From contig CABFPE010000546.1 in the NCBI GenBank assembly GCA_900660155.1, positions 407,533 through 471,532 on the forward strand: a stretch of DNA of 64,000 bases. The letters run 5' to 3'. This DNA is from Hofstenia miamia. Lineage: Eukaryota; Xenacoelomorpha; Acoela; Hofsteniidae. The notes below the pieces were generated by a model. The model saw only the letters and a program-made list of their open reading frames with translations, made no database searches and was not told the origin of the DNA. Positions 22,701 through 35,395 of the stretch are shown piece after piece. Positions within the stretch are counted from its first letter, which is position 1, and each line of letters starts with the position of its first letter. The position numbers were made by a program, and so were the translations under genes.

Positions 22701-24330
22701 CATTTCTTTAAAATTAATTGAAATTTGTGCTTATTTTAATTTGGATATGTATTTTACATGTTCTAATAACGACTGAAGTGTCATTAAAAAGTTTTGATAA
22801 GTTTTTACACCAAATTCATTTAAAATGTCGTTTATTTTTTTTACTAGAACAATTTATGTAATGTTTTAATGAAAATATTACTTTCCTGCGTATCCAAGCA
22901 ATATATCCCTTAAAATAAGAGGAAGTAAATTTTGATAATATTTTTGTCTTCTTTTTAATAAATAAATCCTTAAATGTATGCTTTCAATAAGGCGCTAAGC
23001 ATACCCATGTCGGCCTGAATACCAGAATTTGAAAAATATTGGCATTTATAGAGTCATTAGAATGATTCTTTTTTGGAGGTAAATGCTATTTAAAAATATT
23101 GTAAACCTTGCTGAGTACTATTCCCTATGGCAAGGGCATCATATATATCACCCTTGATATTTCTTCCTGCCCCCACCACAAATTTACCAGGATTGCAATC
23201 GTCCTATTATTATTTAGAGAACCTGTATATTCAATTCCTAAAATTCTCTGCCAACTTACTTTAATTTACATCAACGCAAACTAAATGGGACTTTCCAGCA
23301 AAGATCTTTGATTATAAGCAGACAAAATTGAGATGTTTGCAGTATCACACCAGCAAACAATGCAGGCCTGATTAAATTTAAAGAATATTTTTTGTCGATT
23401 TCAAGATTTCAAGTGAAAATTTTCTTATAATTCAAATACCAATTAAAACATTAGGCCCAAGCCTTGCCTTACCCAAATTCCTTTTTTGAAAATTCTAAAA
23501 ATATTCTCTTGAAAACTATCTCTACATGCATTAGCAGTGTAGCTTAGCCACAATCTGATTATAAGGTGTATTTAGAGTTACAAGCTGTTTTTTCCACATT
23601 TGCAAACAAATTAGTGATCATGTGATATGAGCACATATATAAATAAATTTGCATTCCCATCATTATGAAATAGAAAAATATTACATTAGTATAATTTCAG
23701 TGGTTATAATAATTTTTTACCTCTCTATTGCTTTTAGGAGAGCAATATAAAGTTGATGTTAGATTTTTCTTTGGTTGTTGAAATATTATTTTACTCTTTC
23801 AAAATTAATTATGCTTAATTGAATTTTATGTCTTGTAAAAAATTAAATATGACTCAATTAAGTATCATATTCAGTGTCTTAATCCTTATTTTATACCAAA
23901 AATTGTGCTGCTTACTTCTTAAAAATTAAGTCAAAATTCAAAAATGTAGGTAATGGAATACATTGTTTGTATTTACTATAATTTTTAGCAAGATATTTAA
24001 TTCAGTCTCACAGCATAATAAGAATTCATTTAAAACTATATAGCAAATGATATTTTGAATATAACAGTTTGGTTTTTAAAAATAGTTTCTTTCAAATAGT
24101 GTGTTGGTGTACTAAATTCAATCTTGAAAAAGATGCATTTACGACCTTTTGGTTTTAAACAATGTATATAAGCTTTTCATAAATTACACATAAATATAAT
24201 TGTACTCAACAATTAATAATTGGTAACAAATTGTTTAAAACTGCTAATTTCTGTAATTTTTTTATAATATTAGGGATATACCACCATTTTTACTAATAGA
24301 ATGTCATATATATTTTCATTATTTTTACAT
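19791..24330. other. Long non-coding stretch, 5' flank of the pseudogene
   Basis: Only short chance ORFs. It contains a (TA)n run at about 22388-22411 and a G run at about 22421. The same stretch is present almost unchanged at about 48333-52872. I recognise no transposon or RNA gene in it. Confidence 0.6.
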
Positions 24331-24339
24331 TTAGACTAC

Positions 24340-24347
24340 ATGTGATG
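24340..24347 (+). promoter_or_regulatory. Start-stop uORF overlapping the main ATG (ATGTGATG)
   Basis: ATG-TGA is immediately followed, sharing one A, by the main start ATGGGTAATTCG. A splice-acceptor-like pyrimidine-rich TTATTTTTACATTTAG ends at 24334, ten bases before the main ATG. The identical arrangement is at 48316-48323 on the minus strand. Confidence 0.5.
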
Positions 24348-27300
24348 GGTAATTCGTTTGGTAAATGCAAAAATCAAAACTGTGAAAAATGCTATAAAGA
24401 CTATAATTTTAAACGAAAAATTTCTATTCAACTGCCTAGTTATTCTAGAGATTGTAGTGATTCTGACTCAGAAGATGAAACTGAAAAATGTGGGGATCGC
24501 AGATGCAGTGTATGCTATCCTTCTATATGTCAGTGTGGAAAACTAAATTGTGACATGTGTTACCCTGATCGTGAACATAATGTAAATTTTAATGTACATG
24601 ATCATGTACGTAAATACTTGCCAGGTGAAATTCGAAAAAATGGCAAAGGCATTGAAATTGTTCTACACTATCAAATTCAAAAAAATCAATCAGAAATTGT
24701 TGCGACTGTGGAAGATACAAGTTTGTACAAACGAAATTCCGATTTTGAAAACATGTTGGATGATCCAGATTCAATAAATAATAAGTTTCTTAACTTTCTT
24801 CAATACGTTCTTGAAGATGATTATTTACCTTTGGAAAAACAGCCAGCTGAAAACACTCTCAACCTTGAAATTGAATTTTCAAAGTATCCTAAAGAGTTTA
24901 AAAATTGGTCATAAATTCATACTCTTCAACAGAGTGTATCAAATTTCTTTAATAATGCAAACACCAAGTTGAATTCTGTTAAACCCTCAGAAACTAATGT
25001 AATTTTGCATGCAAATATTGAGAATGTTGACATAAAAGATGTTGCAGAAAAACTTCATGAAATAAATTGCTTCAATCAAGCAGGAGTTCATGAATTTCTG
25101 TGTTTCAAGGGATTGTCAAAAAATGATTTTGACAAAAGAGGTCATACAACGTTTGACAATAATGAAACATTTGAAATAGGACCACCCAATGATAAAATCT
25201 CATATACGCAGCCAAAAGGGTATCACAGATATGGTTTAAGTGTCTTAGGAAAATATGAAGGGGGAATTAATTGGTTGCATCCTTTTCAGGATGATGGCAA
25301 CTGGTACAGAGGTTTTCATGGTACAGGGAATGCAGGAGATTTTTTAAAGTGCAAGTATGAAACTGGAGAATCAAATGAAAATGAATGTAAAACAGATAGA
25401 CATATAAAGAGAATGCCTCAAAGAGGGGATAATGAAATCAGCCGATTTGCCCTAAAAAATATAATCAAAAATGGTGTTGAATTTGCAATAAACAATGCTT
25501 ATGCTGAAGAATCAGAAGACGGTGCTAATCGTCCTGGCATTTATTGTTCAACAAAGATTGATGAACAATACATGGGTGAATTATATGGATATGTGTTTGG
25601 ATTACAAGTTTGTTTGGATCCTGTGTTTACTGAAAAAATTGATGAAAATGATATCCTTCTTGTAACTAATCCCAAAGCCTTTCGTCCATATGGAATTCTT
25701 ATTAAGAAGAAAGAAACTTTCAATGAAAAGATCCATATGATTTCTTTGTCAAAAGAAATAAGGGATAGTGGTTTAGGAATAGAAAAAGTATTGGATTATA
25801 GAATTACAAAGGAGAACTTTCAAGAGAACCCAGATGTTGTTAATAATGGGGTATATAGTGGTCAAGTAGATGTTTTAAATTTGTTGGATAATCCAAACCA
25901 AATAAGTTCAAACCTCTTAAGCAAATTACAAATCATCTTTGAAAAAAATTACTTCAATTGTTTTGAAAAGAAACAAGCTGAAACTATTTTTTCAGTTAGA
26001 ATGGAATTTTCAGGTTTTCCAAATGAATTTTGTAAATGGGATAATGAATATTCTCTTCAAGAGGGTTTGTCGAAGTATTTTAGCCAAGCAAAAATAAATC
26101 TCAAGTATGAGAAAGAAATTAATAATAAATTAGATATATGCGCAATTTTTAAAAATGCCAATCTGGAATATATTAAAGAAAATTTGCGTAAAATAGACGA
26201 CTTTAAGCAAGCTAAAATTTGTGAATTTATTTGTTTCAAAGGATTCCATTTAGATGATTTTGATGAAGAGGGTCATACAAATTTTGAAGATGAAAAAACA
26301 TTTGAAATTGGTCCAACAGGAAGTAAGTTGACCTACACACAACCAAAAGGTTTTCAAAGTTATGGTCTAAATGTCTTAAATAATTATTCTGATAATAAAT
26401 GGTTGAAACCATTTGGGCATGAAGATAACTGGTACAGAGCATTTCATAGCTCAGAAAATGATGATGAAAATAATTTTGCATTTGCATGGAATTGGGAATT
26501 TTTTAAAGATGTTTTGTCTAATATTTTTTATGAAGGATATATACCAAATTTCCATTTTATTTATAATAGTAAAAGATATTGTTCAATAACTGCATCTGAG
26601 GAAAATATGAAAGAAATACATGGTTATAAAATATGCTTACAAGTTTGTCTTGATCCAATGGACACAAAATCAATTAACAGTAAAATTTTAAGTGTGAAGA
26701 AACCAGAATCATTTCGTCCTTATGGAATTCTGCTTAAGAAAATGGAATTAAATAATGCAAAAGTACAATTGCTTCCATTGCCCTTTCAAAAAGTTGGCAA
26801 TTTCGAACGCATTAAAAGTATACTTAATGATCTCATTAAAAAATACAACTTTAACTCAAATATCTGTGCACTCTATACAGACTTGGTAAGAGGTTATCTT
26901 GATGCAGTAAGCTTTTTCGATAACCCAATATAAAGAAAAAATTACATTTGACTCAAAAAATTTTCTTCAAATTATTCGTTAGGCATTTTTTACAGATGTT
27001 CAACTCATAAATATTGAATCAAAATGGAATAAAGAAATTCAAACTGGATAAAGAGGATTACTCAAATTTCTTCCTTAAAGTCAATATTAAATATGAAGAG
27101 ATGTTGATTGGAGAGAGTCCTGGAGTTATTCACTCATTTGGAATTCTACTCCATAATGAGAAAAATAAGAAAAAAGATGAACTGGCAGAGATGTTTTTTT
27201 TACAATTGAAGATGAATAAAAGGTTTCATGGATTTGAATTTATACTGCATTACGTTAAAGAAAAATATAATATAGAATTAAAGAAAGATAGATACAATAG

Positions 27301-27814
27301 TCCAATTGGAATGCAAAGCTTAGAGTTTGCTATATCTGCTTTATTTATTGACTTCTACAGATGCTACATTGATATAATCAACAAGTTGGATAACTTCAAC
27401 ATTCAAGAACTCACTAATTTAGATGTAAACTCTCAAAATATTTTAAGTACAGTCTATGAGAAAAATAATAACGTAGATACTGACCATGACAAGCATAAGC
27501 TTTGGATTAGAATAGAATTTTCTAAATATCCAGATGGATTCAATAATTGGTTTAACTTCATAGTGTTCATTAAAAATATATTGAGCCTATCCTATTGTAG
27601 TGTGAAAGGCAAATACAAGTACATTAAAAAATTTGATGGAAAGGCGATTCTGTATGCAAAATTTAAAAGTATCAAACTTGAAAGTTTTATCAATTTTATA
27701 AAGAAAGTTAGATTATTTAAATATCTTGATTCAAAAGGATTTCATCTCAAAGAAATTTTAATGACAGAAAATCCAGAAAATGCAAATCCTTACTGTGTTC
27801 TGCTGAAAAATTAA
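24345..27814 (+). pseudogene. Broken copy of the four-repeat ART-like protein gene
   Basis: Partner of the intact minus-strand gene 44602-48318. It begins MGNSFGKC; the preceding GTG is not a start. A TAA replaces TTA at 24912-24914 after 190 codons; the same frame stays open from 24915 to 26933 through repeats 1 and 2 with FHGT, GIYC and RPYGILIK in repeat 1. It then stops at 26931, where AATATAAAG replaces AATATTAG, and about 170 bp of repeat 3 present in the other copy are missing. Frame is regained for 27014-27814 (repeats 3-4). It lacks the 210-bp internal duplication of the intact gene but keeps 45 codons (NKKKDELAEMFF to ELKKDRY, with GFEFILHYVKEKYN) missing from it. As an allele it would be a null; as a paralogue, a decayed duplicate. 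Confidence 0.85.
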
Positions 27815-30800
27815 ATTGGGAACTTATTCAGTAACAGTTGCAGCATTTCTTCTGCACTGTATATTACTGATTATTGCTAATTTGTAAACAGTTTATAAAA
27901 CAAAATTATCTGTAACCATCAAAGAAAAATTTATTTGTCTTAAAATTTATTAAGCTTCTTCTTCAAGAATGAGTGATTATGCAATTAAAATAATTAGGTT
28001 TGATAAATAATTGTTGAATTCAGTAATTTTTACAAATATATCGTGGTTAATAAACAATATTATATATACAAATTCGTGTTGTAAGGGTTTTAAGCATAAA
28101 AACTAAGAGTAACATATGTGAGGAAATACAGCAATGTATCAAATAAACAAAATTTGTTATTTTGCTTTTATTCAAAATAGATTTTATCAATTCTAACACA
28201 ATTTCATCAATTGCACTAAATATTAAGTAAAACAACTTATATTTTTTACAAAAACATGATTTTTTGGTGGAGTTCTGAATTTATAAATTAATTGTTAAAA
28301 ATATCAGCCTTGTATTATTTAGGCAAAAAAGGAAGCATTCTATTTTGTGTTAAGAAAAATAAATATTAGGTAAACTAGAAAATATTTAATTGTACTTTGG
28401 TTATAGAGAAATAACTTCAATTCAAAGTTAAGGATTTTTTTATATTGTATTATTTTACATCCATTTGCTGAATATTGTAATGATAATTTTCTTCAATATA
28501 AAGAATAATTCGTGATTAATGCTATTGTTTTCCATTTTCCCTTAAAGATACTGAAAACATTATACAAATAGTATAATTCTGACAAATGATTGCTTATCAT
28601 ATTTGAAAAACGTTTTTATTTTGTAGTAATATTTTTTAGCATTTTCCACAGATAATGAGCTAAACAAGTGATGGGGAGATCACGTAATCACATCGTAAAA
28701 ATGTTACTTCTTAGCATTGTGGACCTAAAATATAAACAGGTTAGCCTAATGTTTGCCCTCCAGCTGCTTAGATGTATTGCTTAATCAATTGAATTGATAG
28801 TTAGGAAAGCAAATCAGTATAAAAATTCTACCTCATATGGCTATCCCATAAAGACCTTTTCATTAAAATAACATTATCCATTGCAGTGCAGCCTACACAA
28901 TGTCCGACAATGGTCATGGCGAGGTTTTGACTACTACTTGTGTGGTTAGATTTCTAATTATTAATATATCAAAACTAATAAAATTCAAAATAATCCATTG
29001 TAGATATATTGCATCAATGCAAACTAATTTTTACATGATGTTTATATTCAAATTGTATTGAAATACTTATAATACAACATGATAGTATTGTAAAATATTT
29101 GTTGTTCTATCAACTAGATACAATGCTACCCATAATTTTAAACATTTTTATGATAAAGTTCAAATATGCTTCCATTTTATTTATTTAAAATATGAGTGTC
29201 ATTTTCTGCTCTAAGTTTCTACTATAAACTTTTTTATCTTGAAGAGATTTATATTGGATTATAGCTTAAGTTTTCTATCAAAAAATGTATTCGATTGTTG
29301 ACATTTTGAAATACACAACTTATCGATTGGTTTACAGAAGCTTTTTAAATATTTTGATTATATCAGACGATTGGATTGAATTGTGTAATAATTTCAATTT
29401 AATTAGATTTATTAAATGCATGCAGAAGGAGAACATTACATTTTTAAAAATAACTCCAAAATGAATTTCAAATATAAAGATATTTTATATTTAATTTATA
29501 ATGATAAAATAAGCTGCTTAAATGTATTTGCTTGCCTAACGTTGATTTGTACTACTTGCCAATGCTGAAGCACCCGTTAAATTATTATCTTATATTTATA
29601 CATCTTTCAGTATGTATTTGTTGTAGGATCCCACAGAAAACTCTGTTATTAAAAATTTGTGAAAAAAGAAATATGTTCATAATTCCTAAAAATTACTTTG
29701 TAAAAATTAATATATAATACATTAATTTCAAATCAAAATCAGCTAATAAGAGCAATATATGGAAATGATATAATTTGGCATTGCATGCAATTTTAAATAG
29801 TCAATATATTGCGTATGCCTGTGTATGGTCTCGACTACAAATCTTAATTACAGTGAAAGCAGCATGATTATTCTCCAAAAGACAATATTCCTTTTTGAAA
29901 AGTTCTCATAAAAATACATAAGCCATTTTAACGGTTCAATTATCTGGACCCAACCAGGGCCGTCCCAATACATACAGCAGGTAGATTTTTAAGGCTACAA
30001 TTCTCATCCATATATTCACATTGTTTTCTTGTGATGAATCTCCTAAGAAGCTTACATATAACCTAATGTTTGTGACGTGCGGGTATTTTGCATTAGAAAT
30101 GCTAAGCACGTGCTTTAAATCAAATAATGATATTAAGCCTGAAGGTTGCTAAAATCCTTAAATTACCAAAAAGCCTCAAATCGGGAGTTTTGGATAAATG
30201 TCTTAGCAAATGATGGAAACTCCTTAACAAATAGTTAAATCGTGAGTTTGGAAAACTATGATTACAATGAAATAATTCAAGAATCTGTAACAAATAATAC
30301 ATTTGTCTGTGTGGAAGACAGGCCCCAAAATAAGCAAATGTAGTATTCGTTTACATGTAAAATCATAAAAGCACACAAAGCCATATATTCCACAGAATGA
30401 CAAGTAAAATTTTGTCATCAGTGGCATGGCCACGAAGGAGCACGGTTACCCGACATGCTCCTTTATGGTTACGCTACTAATAACATTTGTAATCAAATAG
30501 TTGAAGTGATACGTAAGCAATTACACATTGAATTGTCAGGTTCCAGATTTCATACAAATGCTAATACTTCATCTAAAATATTCAATTTTCCTCTTCCAAG
30601 ACTGCAATATTGCAGAGATCTTGACTTTATTTTCTCTAAGCGATCCCACAGATGAAACCAGAGAAAAATTGGGTAGAAAAATTCGGTACAATTTCGACCT
30701 AGCATAAACCCGGTCTGTATATTTAATTCATACTATTTCATTCTATTGCCAAACATATAAAAAACTTACACCCAGAAATGGGAAAACATCTATCAAGATT

Positions 30801-31033
30801 TAGTAGAGTATATGTTTTTAATTTTCACAATATTGTTTACAAATTATACAGCACTCACTACTGCTCAATTGTTCGTTTTTTTTAAAGCACAGACCAAGCC
30901 ATATATTGCACAGAATGACAAGTAAAATGTTCGTTGCAGTTTAAAGAACTATTACAATATTTTTCATTTCATCATGAAAATAATGTTTATGAAATTGATA
31001 TCTGATATATGCTCAATAGAATGTAGTAGAATT
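27815..31033. other. Non-coding 3' flank of the pseudogene
   Basis: AT-rich with only short ORFs. The one at 29532-29717 recurs unchanged at 42695-42880 and 38516-38701 because the DNA itself is nearly identical. The one at 30455-30655 is disrupted in the third copy (37580-37790), arguing against coding. The motif AAGCCATATATTSCACAGAATGACAAGTAAAAT-like repeats at about 30379 and 30896. Confidence 0.55.
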
Positions 31034-31265
31034 TCAGAAAAAATTAATGTTTGAAGACACAAGCTGACAATATTCAGCCAAAGGTTCTTGTAAAAACTCT
31101 GTAACCTGCGTCAAGTTGTATGGTTTGTCCAGAAAATATTTCGTACCTATTTCACCCTCATTACTACAAAGGACAATATTATGATCTATATAATATTTTT
31201 GAGAAGACTGCTTTATAGGGAGAAAGTATGTTTTTTCATTGTAGATGAAGTTTTTGTAGAGCCTT
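31034..31265 (-). CDS. ORF present in three copies, possible terminal exon
   Basis: Reads YNEKTYFLPIKQSSQKYY, then LCSNEGEIGTKYFLDK and TQVTEFLQEPLAEYCQLV before SSNINFF and a stop. Copies at 36996-37199 and 41175-41369 keep the frame despite base and length differences (the PLAEY insertion is in frame). An AG after a pyrimidine-rich TATTATTTTCTCT precedes it, so it may be a last exon. I do not recognise the family. Confidence 0.3.
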
Positions 31266-31342
31266 TTTAGAGAAAATAATATTCATGGTTGGGGATTCAG
31301 ATAAGGAATCAAAACTGACACATGTAGTCTCTTCTATAATGT

Positions 31343-31512
31343 TGACAAGTAAAATTTTGGTTGCAGTTTAAAGAACTATTACAATATTTTTCATTATATC
31401 ATGAAAATAATGTTTATGAAATTGATATCTGATATATGCTCAATAGAATGTAGTAGAATTTCAGAAAAAATTAATGTTTGAAGACACAAGCTGACAATAT
31501 TCAGCCAAAGGT
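31343..31512 (+). repeat. Direct repeat of 30917-31084 at the contig end
   Basis: GACAAGTAAAAT through CAGCCAAAGGT is repeated a second time right before the gap, with a few base changes. It marks where similarity to the right arm stops and may be a local tandem duplication or an assembly end effect. Confidence 0.75.
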
Positions 31513-32512
31513 NNNNNNNNNNNNNNNNNNNNNNNNNNNNNNNNNNNNNNNNNNNNNNNNNNNNNNNNNNNNNNNNNNNNNNNNNNNNNNNNNNNNNNNN
31601 NNNNNNNNNNNNNNNNNNNNNNNNNNNNNNNNNNNNNNNNNNNNNNNNNNNNNNNNNNNNNNNNNNNNNNNNNNNNNNNNNNNNNNNNNNNNNNNNNNNN
31701 NNNNNNNNNNNNNNNNNNNNNNNNNNNNNNNNNNNNNNNNNNNNNNNNNNNNNNNNNNNNNNNNNNNNNNNNNNNNNNNNNNNNNNNNNNNNNNNNNNNN
31801 NNNNNNNNNNNNNNNNNNNNNNNNNNNNNNNNNNNNNNNNNNNNNNNNNNNNNNNNNNNNNNNNNNNNNNNNNNNNNNNNNNNNNNNNNNNNNNNNNNNN
31901 NNNNNNNNNNNNNNNNNNNNNNNNNNNNNNNNNNNNNNNNNNNNNNNNNNNNNNNNNNNNNNNNNNNNNNNNNNNNNNNNNNNNNNNNNNNNNNNNNNNN
32001 NNNNNNNNNNNNNNNNNNNNNNNNNNNNNNNNNNNNNNNNNNNNNNNNNNNNNNNNNNNNNNNNNNNNNNNNNNNNNNNNNNNNNNNNNNNNNNNNNNNN
32101 NNNNNNNNNNNNNNNNNNNNNNNNNNNNNNNNNNNNNNNNNNNNNNNNNNNNNNNNNNNNNNNNNNNNNNNNNNNNNNNNNNNNNNNNNNNNNNNNNNNN
32201 NNNNNNNNNNNNNNNNNNNNNNNNNNNNNNNNNNNNNNNNNNNNNNNNNNNNNNNNNNNNNNNNNNNNNNNNNNNNNNNNNNNNNNNNNNNNNNNNNNNN
32301 NNNNNNNNNNNNNNNNNNNNNNNNNNNNNNNNNNNNNNNNNNNNNNNNNNNNNNNNNNNNNNNNNNNNNNNNNNNNNNNNNNNNNNNNNNNNNNNNNNNN
32401 NNNNNNNNNNNNNNNNNNNNNNNNNNNNNNNNNNNNNNNNNNNNNNNNNNNNNNNNNNNNNNNNNNNNNNNNNNNNNNNNNNNNNNNNNNNNNNNNNNNN
32501 NNNNNNNNNNNN
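31513..32512. other. Assembly gap, exactly 1000 N
   Basis: Second placeholder gap of the same size. The contig after it starts in a (TA)n run (32513-32545), a usual cause of contig ends. Confidence 0.99.
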
Positions 32513-32548
<36 letters not shown>

Positions 32549-32699
32549 ATTTAGTAAAAGTATTTATGAACATAAACACATAACTTACTTAATATTTAAT
32601 AAAATAATTCTTAATACATTTAAAATATAATAACTAAATTGAAAATAGTAATAATTATGATTACATTTCAAAAATTTTTAAAATTATCCTATTTCTTTA

Positions 32700-32876
32700 T
32701 TACAGAAACTTGGCTTAGGTAGGGTGTGGACTTTGACTATTGTGCAGAAATCTTTAAAACCAGTCCGTAAATCTGAATATGAAATTTATCATGAAATATT
32801 TGAATCGCTGTGGATAGATATAAAATCAATAGAGAACTGTTTCCAAAAAGAATTGATAAATGTAACTTATAATTCA
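32700..32876 (+). mobile_element. LINE endonuclease fragment
   Basis: Matches about 1327-1570 of the LINE: ACAGAAACTTGGCTTA, then AAAACCAGTCCGTAAATCTG and GAATTGATAAATGTAACTTA, with an internal deletion. It ends where a MITE begins. Confidence 0.85.
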
Positions 32877-33063
32877 CCCAGATAACAATTTAAGGTCTAA
32901 ACAACGTTGTTTTGGGTTGTTATGTGGTTGTTTTATGTGTCAAAAACAACGTTGTTTTAACGTCGAAATGGTACCATTTCATTGGTCGAAACAACGTTGC
33001 TTTAACAACGTCACATTTGGTTGCTTTTTGGTTGTTTTTTATTCATGAAACAGCAATATTTTA
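32877..33063. mobile_element. Truncated MITE, same family as 6727-7539
   Basis: Starts CCCAGATAACAATTTAAGG and follows the Gypsy 1 MITE for about 185 bp with few changes, then stops abruptly at GCAATATTTTA where a Tn5-like sequence begins. It sits in the LINE fragment. The right terminal repeat is missing. Confidence 0.85.
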
Positions 33064-33082
33064 CTGTCTCTTATACACATTT
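33064..33082. other. Tn5/Nextera mosaic-end sequence (sequencing adapter residue)
   Basis: CTGTCTCTTATACACAT (17 bases exact; 18 of the 19-base mosaic end CTGTCTCTTATACACATCT). It lies exactly where the MITE copy is cut off. The simplest reading is a leftover library adapter and a chimeric junction. Confidence 0.85.
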
Positions 33083-34518
33083 ATTGAGTACTAAGAAGGG
33101 AATTTGAAATAGGTGTTTAGCTGTTAAATGCTTTAAAATTCAGTCTAAAAGCACATCTGCTATTTCTGTTGGACAGAATACATGAACCATTTATTTCTCA
33201 TCTTTGACCTATTTGGCAAATCATGAATGTAGCCTATTCAATTAAACCCTTATTTTGGGAATGAAAGATTTAGTTGCGAAAAAATAGGTGTTTCTGCTTC
33301 ACTAACTGAAATATATCGCTGTTGGAGTTCTTTTGAAAAGGGGCATTAGGAGATTTTTTAATCTGAAGAATTGTAGTGCACCCAATAAAATTTATTCATT
33401 AATAAATCTTTAGGTTCCACTCATTTAACTTACTTTTTTATTAAGAAATCTTTTTATATATTTGGCGACCATCTATCATTTACATTTAATCAATTTATAA
33501 ATCAGATATAACACCATTGCATAAAAATGGAGATCCCTTGATTGCCCAAAATTTAATGCAAAACTAAATAAGGCACTATATTAGCATATTATTTGAAACA
33601 ACTGCCATCTGAAAATATCGCATCATATAAACAGGCTTTGTGTACACAACACGAAAGAACTTGTTTCATTGGTTAGCTGGTCATTGAAAGACTTTACTTA
33701 CAAACGTTCCCATTTTAGGAACATTTGCATTTCTGCAAATATCATGGCATTTGATCTTTTTTAAAGTCAAAAATAAATATCTTTTGTATTTGTGTCATTC
33801 AAATACTTATTTATGCTTAAAATATTTCTTGAGTTTTTCTTAATCTTCTATTTCTCAATTTTTTGTAAAAAATAAAATCATTTCATATTAAATTCAGTTC
33901 ATAGTGCTGCAAGTAAAGATTTAATATCAACGTATTCCAATATGCTTGAAAATTGCCAAATTTCGTTTAATTTTAATGAATTTACAATACAATTATTGTC
34001 ATTGACTTAGGATCCTAGAAGCAGCCTAAACTTGATGACGGAAATAGTGACAAATTTAAAATGTAAATTATGTTCTTCAGTTGTATTGATTGACTTGCTT
34101 GTACTGTAATGGTAAGGTATTTTTGAAATTTGTTGCCTTTTTTATTGAATCCTAGACCTGGGCCAGTCAGGCACAAGTGCATCTTTGGCTTAGATAACCA
34201 TTGCGTTGGAGTTTCACATAGGGAGTAGGGTTGGCCAACTTTGGATTTAAGTAAATTAAAACTAGCTGAAATTTGTGGGTATATATTGTGAGACTTACTT
34301 AGATTTTTAAAAAACATGTGTTAGTATTGACTGCTAAACCGACATGGACTGGATATCCGACATGGACTGGAAATGCGTAAATCTCATAATTCTTTCCTTG
34401 TGACAAGGCAGAAACTGAAAATCGGACCCACTAAGTTCTTTGAGTTTTAGTAAAAATTTTAAATACTGATATTCGTTACAGAATGTTGCAGAGTATTTTT
34501 AGTAGTTTCTTTTAGTTA
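33083..34518. other. Non-coding stretch, nothing recognised
   Basis: AT-rich sequence with only short chance ORFs (for example 34015-34317 on the minus strand, which I cannot support as a gene). Confidence 0.5.
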
Positions 34519-34520
34519 TA

Positions 34521-34674
34521 CAGGGTGTCCATAGAGTCTGGAAACAATTAAATTTCTTAATCAATTTCGCCGCTGTCTAAACTTCTTCTAGGTTGAAGTA
34601 CATTAGATTTTTCAATTCCTCTGCTATCATCCGTTATGAAAACTGTCATGTGTCCAGAACTTAAGGACACCCTG
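34521..34674. mobile_element. 154-bp TIR mini-transposon
   Basis: Perfect 10-bp inverted repeats CAGGGTGTCC and GGACACCCTG, flanked by TA on both sides (34519-34520, 34675-34676). The ends and target site fit a Tc1/mariner-superfamily MITE. No coding capacity. Confidence 0.8.
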
Positions 34675-34840
34675 TAGAAGTACTGGTATGCAAAATAAAT
34701 TTTGCATGCTCTTATTACTTACTTGTATTTTTCAATTATAGAATTTTTGTTTTAAAACGTTATTTTCTTAAAAAATACAATTTACAAGAAAAGCTGTTGC
34801 GGTAGTTATATGAATTTGTTTTTTACCATTTAAGCAGCCA

Positions 34841-35395
34841 GAACATCCCACTATCAAAACAATATGGTTTACTTGCTAATCAGAATTCTAATTCAGATGC
34901 AATTATTTCAATTGCTGAAAAAATTTCCTCAAATATATCTTAAAATAAATCCAAGTTGTATAGCTCTTCTAAATTTAAGCAAAGCTTTTAATTCAATGAA
35001 TTTTGAAATTTTGGCCATTAAGCTTAAAATTTACGGATTTTACCATAGGTTCTTTAGTTTTAATAAACAATATGTAATCTAATTATATTAAAACCGATCG
35101 AGGAGTGCCTCAAGATAGAGTAAAAGGTTTAATTATATTTGCAAAATATGTAAGTGGCAGTATTAAACATGTAAGTCATAATTATGATGTTCAACTATTG
35201 CTTGCATTTTGTTTATCACAATTACATTATTGTTCATTTATTTTTATCTATTAAGCTTAATACAAAAAGCCACTATTTCTTATCTATAACATTTAACTAG
35301 TCATTAAACAATTAAGTTTTACACGTAAGCATGCTAGTGAATATAGACGATATTATAAAATATTATCCCGCAATATCAAGTAGAATTCCATGCAG
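34841..35395 (+). mobile_element. LINE reverse transcriptase fragment
   Basis: Matches the LINE RT from about 4320 to 5270: KQYGLLANQNSNSDAIISI-like sequence, ALLNLSKAFNSMNFEIL, then AFCLSQLHYCSF and EYRRYYKILS. Several stops and shifts. A second copy of its first half is at 40607-40929. Confidence 0.8.

Larger units (their letters stand above)
18529..31342. repeat. Left arm of a 13-kb inverted repeat
   Basis: The reverse complement of about 41090-54169. Paired positions sum to 72663 from about 18983 to 24342 without net indel, then to about 72414 beyond the main gene. Outer 5.5 kb is near-identical by eye; the inner part has larger differences (for example around 27970-28070 and 30240-30450). 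The arm is the body of a single contig lying between the two 1000-N gaps. Confidence 0.9.

Noticed and set aside
24969-26933. 654-aa ORF as a separate gene starting at an internal Met
   Set aside because: It is in the same frame as the 190-aa ORF before it and the partner copy reads straight through, so it is one gene broken by a stop.
34015-34317. 100-aa minus-strand ORF
   Set aside because: No recognisable motif, low-complexity residue use and no similarity to anything else in the window.
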